64,000 nucleotides of DNA, from positions 1,054,001-1,118,000 of the forward strand of contig NZ_CP063191.1 of NCBI RefSeq assembly GCF_028609845.1, in the 5' to 3' direction. Source of the stretch: Corynebacterium heidelbergense (GTDB lineage: Bacteria; Actinomycetota; Actinomycetes; Mycobacteriales; Mycobacteriaceae). This document shows, piece after piece, positions 54,769 through 61,705 of this stretch (its first letter is position 1; each line of letters opens with the position of its first letter). Position numbers and translations under genes: made by a program. The notes under the pieces were generated by a model. That model was not told the origin of the DNA and did not search any database. It worked only from the letters and a program-made list of their open reading frames with translations.

Positions 54769-55392
54769 ATGTTTGCGATCCACGCGTCCTACCGCGGCCG
54801 GGCCCGCCGACGGGCGGAGTTTGTGCGCAACGTCGCGGCAGCTCTAGCCGAATCCCCCGTCGCCGAGTCGGTGCGCCAGGAGGGGATCACTGATATCAGT
54901 TGCGTGGCTATCGGCCCGGAGAACGCCGGCGGGGTGATTCTGGCCCTCCTCCAGGTCGGGGATTTCGCCCTGGGCCTCGGCAGCCTGAGCGCGACTGACC
55001 TGGAGGGGGGTGCCGAAGAGGCGGGCACCGAGGATGTGGAGGCCGCCGCCCGACGCGCCTGCCCGCCCAGCCAGCGGGCGGGAAGTGTGGGGGTGCGCAT
55101 CGAGCGCGCCGATCTGCCGGGCACGCTCATGCCGGGAAGGGCGGCGGACATCGCTGAGGATATCGCTGCGGCCTTCACGTTGCTGTCCTACGTGTTATCC
55201 CGCCGTACCGAGGAAGGACGCCAGGCCACCGCGCTCCTTCGCGCTGGGCTGAGCCAGAGCGAGGCCGCCCGGGAGGCGGGGATTAGTAAGCAGGCTATGA
55301 GTCAGCGCCTGGCTGCGGCGGGTTGGCATGCCGAGCAGGCGGGGTGGTCCCTGGCCATCCGTATGCTTGCTCGGGCGGATGAGGTGCGGTGA
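54769..55392 (+). CDS. HTH-containing protein of unknown function
   Basis: 207 residues. N-terminal about 130 residues are an alpha/beta domain (MFAIHASYRGRARRRAEFV..., GVILALLQVGDFALGLG, GVRIERADLPG) not assigned to a family. The C-terminus holds a helix-turn-helix (GLSQSEAAREAGISKQAMSQRL), so DNA binding is likely. It may be a SatD-like or other small regulator. It starts 10 bases after the TVP38-like gene and its last 98 bases overlap the convergent SPFH gene. Confidence 0.7.
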   Translation: MFAIHASYRGRARRRAEFVRNVAAALAESPVAESVRQEGITDISCVAIGPENAGGVILALLQVGDFALGLGSLSATDLEGGAEEAGTEDVEAAARRACPPSQRAGSVGVRIERADLPGTLMPGRAADIAEDIAAAFTLLSYVLSRRTEEGRQATALLRAGLSQSEAAREAGISKQAMSQRLAAAGWHAEQAGWSLAIRMLARADEVR

Positions 55393-56575
55393 AGTTCTGC
55401 GGCGGCAGCGGTTGCTCCGGCGCGCCGGTTGGGGGCGTCGAGCCAGATGCTGCGGGACCGGGACGCTCCGGTACCGGATCCTCATCGACGGGCCGATTGG
55501 CCACCGCGTTTGCCGCCGCAACGGCCTCCGCAATCTCCGGAGCGGACGCGGTGGAGAACCAATCGTCGGAGCTGGTCTCGTTGGCGATTTCGCGGACATC
55601 CTCGTCCACCGGGGCCGGTTCGTAGCGGAACACGCCCTCGTCGTCTTTCCGGGCGAGCGCCTTGGCGAACTGCTCCAGGGAGTCCCCGAACTGCATGGGG
55701 ATCATCCAGGTCTTGTTTGCGCTGCCCTGGGCCATCTCCGGCAGCTTCTCCAGGTACTGGTAGGCCAGCACTTCCGGGGTGACCTGGGCGGCCTTGATCG
55801 CAGCGTTGACCTTCTGGATGGCCTTGGCTTGGCCCTGGGCTTCCAGGTACTTCGCGGCGCGCTGGCCCTCGGCCCGCAGGATCGTGGCCTGTCGCTCGGC
55901 CTCGGCGGCGAGGATCTGGGCGTGCTTCTCGCCTTCAGCGCCGAGGATGCGGGCCTGCTTCTCACCTTCGGCGGTCTTGATATCGGCCTCCCGCTGACCC
56001 TCGGCGGTAAGGATCATGGCCCGCTTCTCGCGGTCCGCCTTCATCTGCTTTTCCATGGACTGCTGGATGGACGGCGGCGGGTCGATGGCCTTGAGCTCAA
56101 CGCGGCTGATCCGCAGGCCCCACTTGTTCGTCGCCGCGTCCAGTTCCCCGCGCAGCCGACGGTTGATCACTTCCCGGGAGGTCAGGGTTTCCTCCAGGGT
56201 CATGCCACCCACGACGTCACGCAGGGTGGCCACGGAGATCTGCTCCACGCCGACGATGTAGTTGTTCACCCCGTAGATCGCGCGGGAGGCATCGTTGATC
56301 TGGAAGGTCACCACGGTATCGATGGCCACGGTCAGGTTGTCCTGGGTGATGACCGCCTGCGGGGGGAAGCTAACCACCTGTTCGCGGGTATCCACCTTCT
56401 GGCGAACCCGGTCGATGAATGGGACCAGCAGGGTAATTCCACCGCTGACGGTCCGGGTGTATCGGCCCAGCCGCTCAATCACCGCCGCCTCCCCCTGGGG
56501 GATCAGGGCAATGGACTTCATCACGATGACAATGAGCAATAGGACCAGGATGACTATGGCTATGAGCCCTGTCAT
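55295..56575 (-). CDS. SPFH/band-7 (stomatin, QmcA-like) membrane protein
   Basis: 426 residues from ATG 56575. N-terminal membrane helix (GLIAIVILVLLLIVIVM), the SPFH domain (ALIPQGEAAVIERLGRYTRT... GLRISRVELKAIDPPPSIQ), then a long coiled coil with Ala/Glu repeats (EGEKQARILGAEGEKHAQIL, AEAERQATILRAEGQRAAKYL). A Pro/Ala-rich disordered tail ends the protein, longer than in E. coli QmcA. SPFH proteins form large ring-shaped membrane assemblies that organise lipids or proteases. The partner NfeD gene is 4 bases upstream, the classic pairing. Confidence 0.94.
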   Translation of the reverse strand: MTGLIAIVILVLLLIVIVMKSIALIPQGEAAVIERLGRYTRTVSGGITLLVPFIDRVRQKVDTREQVVSFPPQAVITQDNLTVAIDTVVTFQINDASRAIYGVNNYIVGVEQISVATLRDVVGGMTLEETLTSREVINRRLRGELDAATNKWGLRISRVELKAIDPPPSIQQSMEKQMKADREKRAMILTAEGQREADIKTAEGEKQARILGAEGEKHAQILAAEAERQATILRAEGQRAAKYLEAQGQAKAIQKVNAAIKAAQVTPEVLAYQYLEKLPEMAQGSANKTWMIPMQFGDSLEQFAKALARKDDEGVFRYEPAPVDEDVREIANETSSDDWFSTASAPEIAEAVAAANAVANRPVDEDPVPERPGPAASGSTPPTGAPEQPLPPQNFTAPHPPEQAYGWPGTTPPARHANPPQPGADS

Positions 56576-56579
56576 GCGC

Positions 56580-57020
56580 CTACTTCTCCTTCCACACCAC
56601 TGCGGTGGTGCCGTCGATTTCCAAGACCTGGACTGAATCCCCTTCGGCGAAGTGGTCCCCCGGGTGGGCAGCGCGAGCGCTCCACAGTTCCCCGGCAACC
56701 CGTACCTGGCCCAAGTTCGCGTCTGAGCTGTCCACTGGTGACACCACGACGGCCGGGCGCCCTTCCAATTCCCGGGCCGTGAACTGGTTATCCAGTGTGG
56801 CGGTGAGCAGCCGCCGCCGCAGCACCGGTCGCACCAGCAGCACGGAGATCGCCGAGGATACGGCGAACACCAGTACTTCCGCCCACAGGGGGATTCCAGC
56901 GACAGCCACACCAGCCGTGACTAGCGCGGCGGCGGCCAGCATCAGCAAGGAGAAATCCATGACGGCGAATTCGGCGAGCGCCAGAACAGCAGCGGCGATT
57001 AGCCAGACGACGGGACCCAT
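56580..57020 (-). CDS. NfeD-family membrane protein
   Basis: 146 residues from ATG 57020. Three membrane segments (PVVWLIAAAVLALAEF, FSLLMLAAAALVTAGVAVAG, LWAEVLVFAVSSAISVLLV), then a C-terminal OB-fold domain (GQVRVAGELWSARAAHPGDHFAEGDSVQV). Short NfeD without the protease half. It works with the adjacent SPFH protein, probably joining the same membrane assembly. Confidence 0.92.
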   Translation of the reverse strand: MGPVVWLIAAAVLALAEFAVMDFSLLMLAAAALVTAGVAVAGIPLWAEVLVFAVSSAISVLLVRPVLRRRLLTATLDNQFTARELEGRPAVVVSPVDSSDANLGQVRVAGELWSARAAHPGDHFAEGDSVQVLEIDGTTAVVWKEK

Positions 57021-57049
57021 GGGCCCCACAATAGGCCAAGGGCGGCGAC

Positions 57050-57901
57050 CTAGGGGCCCTCTCCCACGGTGACGAAGTCGATCAGGCGCTCGACCGCCCC
57101 CAGGAGGGTGGAATCGACGTCCCGGTAGGTGCGCACCCCCGCGTATACCCGCCGCCACCCATCCTGGGGGCTGCCCCACCCGAGGCGTCGGCATACCCCG
57201 GTCTTCCAGTCCTCGCCGCGGGGCACCTTCGGCCAGGCGCGGATCCCGACGCTCGCGGGTTTCACAGCCTCCCAGATGTCCACGTAGGGGTGGCCGGTGA
57301 CCATGACGTGGGGGCCAACCGAGCGGGTCAGTTGCGTCTCCTTGGACCCGGTGACGAGGTGGTCGGCCAGCACACCCACGCGTCGTTGGGCGGTCGGGCC
57401 GAACTCCGCCAGCCGCTCGGGGAGGTTGTCCAGGCCCTCCAGGTACTCCACGACAACGCCCTCCACCCGAAGGTCGTGGCCCCAGACGCGTTCCACGATT
57501 GCGGCGTCGTGGATCCCCTCCACCCAGATGCGGGAGGGGGCAGCCACCTTCGCCCGAAGCCCCTCTACCCGGCGGGATCCGGAGTTGGATCGTTGCGCGC
57601 CGCGGCCGGTCGGGGTGCTTCGCGGATCTACGTAGCGGGTGAGGGTGACCCGTCGGCCCTCCAGCAGAAAGGCCCCGGGCCGTAGGGGGAACAGCCGAGA
57701 GCGACCGTGGCGGTCCTCCAGCCGCACGAAATCCCCGTCGATGGTGCGTTCGCAGGCCAGGATCTCGCCGACGAAATCATCGCTGATCACTTCCACTACG
57801 AGCCCCGGTTGTGCCGGGTGGCTGGGGTAGTTCTGTGGCCGGTTGCGGTGATGTCCAGAGAGGATATCCCCCGCGTAGGGATCACGATCGTTGAAGCTCA
57901 T
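57050..57901 (-). CDS. DUF3097 family protein
   Basis: 283 residues. Actinobacterial DUF3097: N-terminus DRDPYAGDILS, PGLVVEVISDDFVGEILACERT, then VWVEGIHDAAIVERVWGHDLR-type block (here IWVEGIHDAAI), which resembles a TOPRIM-like acidic motif, GVLADHLV, and HPYVDIWEAVKPASVGIRAWP. Soluble; function unknown, with a nucleic-acid role suspected from the TOPRIM resemblance. Divergent, with 25 bases between its start and the next gene. Confidence 0.88.
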   Translation of the reverse strand: MSFNDRDPYAGDILSGHHRNRPQNYPSHPAQPGLVVEVISDDFVGEILACERTIDGDFVRLEDRHGRSRLFPLRPGAFLLEGRRVTLTRYVDPRSTPTGRGAQRSNSGSRRVEGLRAKVAAPSRIWVEGIHDAAIVERVWGHDLRVEGVVVEYLEGLDNLPERLAEFGPTAQRRVGVLADHLVTGSKETQLTRSVGPHVMVTGHPYVDIWEAVKPASVGIRAWPKVPRGEDWKTGVCRRLGWGSPQDGWRRVYAGVRTYRDVDSTLLGAVERLIDFVTVGEGP

Positions 57902-57926
57902 GGGCCTAGAGCTTAGGCTAGGGCGA

Positions 57927-58769
57927 ATGTCTCATCCTCAGCCCGCCCTCCTGGCCGAGCAGTTGTGGAGCCCCGTGCAGAACTCGGCGCTGTGGCTGGC
58001 GTGGTGGCTGCACGGGTTAGTGGCCACCGATGCGGTCATCGATGCCGTCAATGCCACGCAGTCTTCCGGAGCTGAGCACCAGATTGTTTTTCCGGACGCC
58101 AGGGAGGACCTAGCGCGCGCCCGTAGCCTCCACACCGGCGTGACGGAGGTGCTGCGTGCGGCTCGGGCCGCAACGGCGCAGGCCCCTACCGGTGTGGCCG
58201 AGCAGCCGTTGGTGTCCCTGGTCCTGGCCGGGCCGGGTCAGGTGCCTCCCCTGCCGGCAAACACCCCCGCCAGCCGCGCCGTCAGCCGCCGGGGGGCGGG
58301 TCTGCTGTTGGCGGGCGGGGATTCGCAACGCCATCACGTGGTCGTGCCCTCCGCGTCGGAAGGGCTGGTGACGTGGGAGTGGTTCCAGGTGGAGGGGCCG
58401 CTTCCGGCGGTCGTGGCGCATTCCCCGGGAGAGGCCGAGGAGTTGCTGCGCCAGGCTGTGGAGCAGGCAGCCAGCCAGGTGTCGGCGGCTGGGGTGGGCC
58501 GCGTGGGCGGCATGGGCGGCGGGGGCGATACCAGGCTGGCCGTGGGGACCCTCGCCGACGCCTTTGGGCTGCCCGGTTTGCCGCCGGGGGTGCCCCCTCG
58601 AGCGGAGCGACTAATGGCTCGGGCGGACATGGTCGCGGCGATCGTTGCAGTCGCGCGCCGCAGTGAGGTGGGGGCCGGCGCGGACCCCTATGTGCTTCCG
58701 CTGCTGCGGGCTGTGCGCACCGCCCGGATGGTAGCGGTGGACTACGCCCAGCGGGAGATCGTGCGTTAG
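57927..58769 (+). CDS. Conserved hypothetical protein
   Basis: 280 residues from ATG 57927. Soluble, no known domain recognised. N-terminus LLAEQLWSPVQNSALWLAWWLHG; the middle has LVSLVLAGPGQVPPLPAN and HHVVVPS; the C-terminal third after a Gly-rich linker (GRVGGMGGGGD) is helical with DMVAAIVAVARRSEV. Sits between DUF3097 and the RipA-like gene and ends 4 bases before the convergent stop. The order resembles other corynebacteria; no functional inference is justified. Confidence 0.7.
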   Translation: MSHPQPALLAEQLWSPVQNSALWLAWWLHGLVATDAVIDAVNATQSSGAEHQIVFPDAREDLARARSLHTGVTEVLRAARAATAQAPTGVAEQPLVSLVLAGPGQVPPLPANTPASRAVSRRGAGLLLAGGDSQRHHVVVPSASEGLVTWEWFQVEGPLPAVVAHSPGEAEELLRQAVEQAASQVSAAGVGRVGGMGGGGDTRLAVGTLADAFGLPGLPPGVPPRAERLMARADMVAAIVAVARRSEVGAGADPYVLPLLRAVRTARMVAVDYAQREIVR

Positions 58770-58773
58770 AGCG

Positions 58774-60519
58774 CTACTCGATCATCCGCACCGCGTAGGG
58801 GGCCATGCCGCCGTAGCGCACCGGGGAGATGCTCACGACACTGCCGGACTGCGGGGCCTCCAGCATTTGCCCGTCGCCCAGGTAGAGGGCCACGTGCTCT
58901 TCGCCACTGGCGCCCCAGAAAAGCATGTCCCCTCGCTTGGCCTCGGAGGCGGGGACCTGGCGCCCGGCGGTGTACTGGTAACCGGAGTAGTGGTCGAGGT
59001 AGATTCCGGCGGCCGCGAAGGCGTACACCATGAGACCGGAGCAGTCGAAGCCGACCTTCTCATAGTCCCCGAAACTGTCGGCCACGCCGCCGTCCCGGAT
59101 GCCGAGGGTGGGGCCCACGGCGTTGCCGCCGCCCCAGGCGTACGGCATCCCAAGCTGGGAGGAGCCGCGGTTGATGACCCGCTCGATCTTCTCGGCGGCG
59201 GTGCCGGAGGTGTCCTCGGAAGGGGTCTGCGTCCCCGGGTTGGTCACGCCCGGCAGCGTGGGGGCCACGGTGCCCTCACCCGCGTTGGGGTCCACACCGT
59301 CCGGGGCCCCCGGGGTGTTCTGGCTGACGCCCATCGCCGCGTCGTACTCGCGGCCGGCCGTGTCTCGGCCGGCCTGGGCTGCGGCGTTGAGCGCATCCTG
59401 TGGGGAACCGCCGTTGGCAGCGGCGGCAAATCCGGCCATAGCGGCGGACTGTCCCGCCGCCAGCAGACCGTTGATGGCGCGCTGGCGCTGGTCATCCCCA
59501 GTGGAGGAGGCCTCGAATTCGGTGGGGATATTCTCCACCGAACCCAACGGAGCGGAGCTCTCCGTCGAAGTTGCCGGCGCTTCGGACTCGGCGGCCTTCT
59601 TGTCAGGTTCCTGGGCTTGACTCTGGGGTGCCTGTGCCTGAGCTTGAGGGGCTTGTGCCTGAGCCTGCGTCTTCTGCGGTGCTGGGGCCGGTGCGGCCGG
59701 CGGATTCGCCTCTACTCGGGCCACGGCGGCCTCTGCAGCGCGACGCTTGTCGAAGGAGCTCGCACTGGCGCTCTGCTTGTCCACGGCCGCGCGGGCTACG
59801 CGAACCTTGGCCTGGGCCTCGCGCATCTGCCGCTGGGCCGAAGCGATCTGGTCGCGCTGGGCGGCGAGTTCGCGCTGCGCTTGGCTGAGGGCGTCGTTGG
59901 CTGACTTATGGGCATCGACGGCGGCCTGCACCGCATTGTTGGCGGCATTCCGGGAGGCCCGGAGACCGGATTCTTCGTTGGCTGTCTGCGTGCGGGCGAG
60001 GTCCAGTCGATCGACGACCCCCCGCTGGCGCTGGGAGGCGGCCTGCAGGTAGCTGTTGCGATCGAGCGTGTCCCCGACGGCGTCGGAACCGGCGGCCAGG
60101 GACACGGGGGCTGCGTCTCCCCCGGTGGCGTAGGCAGAGCGGGCGAGCTCATCCAACTTCTGCTGGGCCTGGGCGACCTGCTGGTCCGCCTTGCCCAGGC
60201 GGCCTTTGGCGTCCGTAACTCCACTCTGGGCCTTTTGGGCCTGAGCCTGGGCGCGGGAAAGATCCACGCGTGCCTTATTGGCCCGCTCGCGCAGACCGCC
60301 GACGCTGTTTTCCACGTCCGCTAGCTTGCGCTGGGACGAGGACGCATCGCTGACGAGACCCGCCAGGTAGCCCTCGGCGGTCTGGGGCGATTCCTGCGCG
60401 GAGGCAACGGGCCCTGCCGCGAAGGCGGTTCCGGCGGTGAGCGATACAACTAGCAGAGCGCGGCTGGACCGGGCGACATGAGCCGCAGCGCGGCCGCGGC
60501 GTTTCGGACGGTTAAGCAC
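58774..60519 (-). CDS. RipA-like NlpC/P60 peptidoglycan hydrolase
   Basis: 581 residues from GTG 60519, with AGGAG nine bases upstream. Sec signal peptide cleaved after about residue 41 (ASA-QE). A long coiled-coil region (about 60-290, rich in Gln, Ala, Asp) is followed by Pro/Ala/Gln-rich and Ala/Gly-rich linkers and the C-terminal NlpC/P60 domain with catalytic Cys493 (FDCSGL) and His542 (EEHVALYLG). It cuts D-Glu-DAP bonds in peptidoglycan stems during daughter-cell separation; the coiled coil probably keeps it inactive until FtsEX-type activation. Neighbours match Rv1477-Rv1476-acn and C. glutamicum cg1735. Confidence 0.93.
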   Translation of the reverse strand: MLNRPKRRGRAAAHVARSSRALLVVSLTAGTAFAAGPVASAQESPQTAEGYLAGLVSDASSSQRKLADVENSVGGLRERANKARVDLSRAQAQAQKAQSGVTDAKGRLGKADQQVAQAQQKLDELARSAYATGGDAAPVSLAAGSDAVGDTLDRNSYLQAASQRQRGVVDRLDLARTQTANEESGLRASRNAANNAVQAAVDAHKSANDALSQAQRELAAQRDQIASAQRQMREAQAKVRVARAAVDKQSASASSFDKRRAAEAAVARVEANPPAAPAPAPQKTQAQAQAPQAQAQAPQSQAQEPDKKAAESEAPATSTESSAPLGSVENIPTEFEASSTGDDQRQRAINGLLAAGQSAAMAGFAAAANGGSPQDALNAAAQAGRDTAGREYDAAMGVSQNTPGAPDGVDPNAGEGTVAPTLPGVTNPGTQTPSEDTSGTAAEKIERVINRGSSQLGMPYAWGGGNAVGPTLGIRDGGVADSFGDYEKVGFDCSGLMVYAFAAAGIYLDHYSGYQYTAGRQVPASEAKRGDMLFWGASGEEHVALYLGDGQMLEAPQSGSVVSISPVRYGGMAPYAVRMIE

Positions 60520-60943
60520 GATGGTGTTCTCCTGCAACAAGCTCGGCACTGTAACGAGCTGGTCTCGCCGGTGTGGCGGATAGGGGGACAAAAAGGGGTA
60601 AACCGCATCGGCCGGACTATTGCGCACTTCCCCATGCCAATAGATTCCGTCCCGGAGTGGCCGCAATGATTCCTCCCCGTCCATGGGTTCTTGGCGGGAG
60701 AGTCACATTGCTATCAACTCGCTACATGTGTTGACAGGTGAACCCTAAGCCACTTTGGCAACGGTTACGAACTCTTATCACGGTGGCCCCACTCGTCACA
60801 TTGGACACAGAAGTCACGCGCCGTGGCTTGACCAGCGCGAATAATGCGCCAATCCCCGCTTGTGAGTTGTGTCACAATTTAGTAGGAATCGGCGCGTCGG
60901 ATTGAAGGAGTTGCAGCAACTCTCTAGTGCGGGACAACAAACG
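60520..60943. other. Long leader/regulatory region upstream of the RipA-like gene
   Basis: 424 bases without a gene. It should contain the promoter and a long 5' leader of the hydrolase gene (minus strand). Four GTCAC(A/G) words on the plus strand (60702, 60795, 60813, 60871) cluster in 175 bases. No known riboswitch consensus was recognised. Confidence 0.55.
60702..60876. promoter_or_regulatory. Cluster of GTCACA-like words upstream of the hydrolase gene
   Basis: GTCACA at 60702-60707, 60795-60800 and 60871-60876, and GTCACG at 60813-60818. The middle pair is 18 bases apart, about two helical turns less three bases. The MtrA response regulator, which controls cell-wall hydrolase genes in mycobacteria and corynebacteria, uses GTCACA-type direct repeats in mycobacteria, so MtrA control is a reasonable guess. 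Confidence 0.35.
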
Positions 60944-61468
60944 TCAATGCTGAGAACTTGACTCCTTGAGAGGAGGCCGGGAGAACAGCCGGGCGCACAC
61001 GGCGGCTACTCCCGCGGCACCGGCGGTTCCTAGCAAGATGAGTGAACCGATGAGACCCATGGGCACGTGTGTCCCGTGCATGGCCTGGACAAACGACTCC
61101 GTCGCCGCGGGATCGACGGAACCAGCCAGAAGATGCTGATGGGTTTCGAGCTCGAATCGAGAGAAGTGATCCGACACCACCGCAGCCGGCCCGGGCGTTT
61201 GCACGATGACGGTGTTCGCACCGGTGTCGTTCTTGATCGCCTGAGCGACGTCCCGGCAGTCCGCCCCGGTGAAATCCCCATCAGTCAAGACTACAACCTT
61301 GACCGTTCCGAAATCATCGCTTCGGGAACCATGCTCGGCGCTATCCACCGCGGCGTGGAAGCGGGCGGGTGGCGGCAGATGTGGGCCATCCTGGCTCCCC
61401 TGCTCGGCGACATCGGCGGAACGGAGCGCCCCGCTGAGGGAGGAGACATCCACGGACTTCGGAATCAT
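60944..61468 (-). CDS. Rv1476-like membrane protein (DUF6676)
   Basis: 174 residues from ATG 61468. The extracytoplasmic part contains a TPM-like alpha/beta fold: VKVVVLTDGDFTGADCRDVAQAI, GANTVIVQTPGPAAVVSDHFSRFELE. One C-terminal membrane helix (GLIGSLILLGTAGAAGVAAVCARLF) and a short polar tail. Conserved between ripA-like and acn genes in mycolata; function unknown, probably linked to the wall hydrolase. Divergent from acn. Confidence 0.87.
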   Translation of the reverse strand: MIPKSVDVSSLSGALRSADVAEQGSQDGPHLPPPARFHAAVDSAEHGSRSDDFGTVKVVVLTDGDFTGADCRDVAQAIKNDTGANTVIVQTPGPAAVVSDHFSRFELETHQHLLAGSVDPAATESFVQAMHGTHVPMGLIGSLILLGTAGAAGVAAVCARLFSRPPLKESSSQH

Positions 61469-61705
61469 GGCCTTGGTTCTACCAGGGCCCCCGAAGGCTG
61501 CCGAGCGCTGACACGCAAACGCCGGGGAAATGGGATAACAGAACATTCGTACTGTTAGGCTAGGAAAGTGATGGGACGTCTATTTTTGCCACACAATTGG
61601 AAATAAGTCCCTGCTTCCTGCCGCTTCCGGCGCGGGACTGACGACGTATGCGCGGGGGACTCGCGGATACGTATGACTCGAGAGAAGAGAAACAAAGGAG
61701 TGACC

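Noticed and set aside
60520..60943. Cyclic-di-AMP (ydaO-type) riboswitch upstream of the NlpC/P60 gene
   Set aside because: Such riboswitches precede wall-hydrolase genes in some actinobacteria, but I could not recognise the conserved core in this leader. A covariance-model search would decide.
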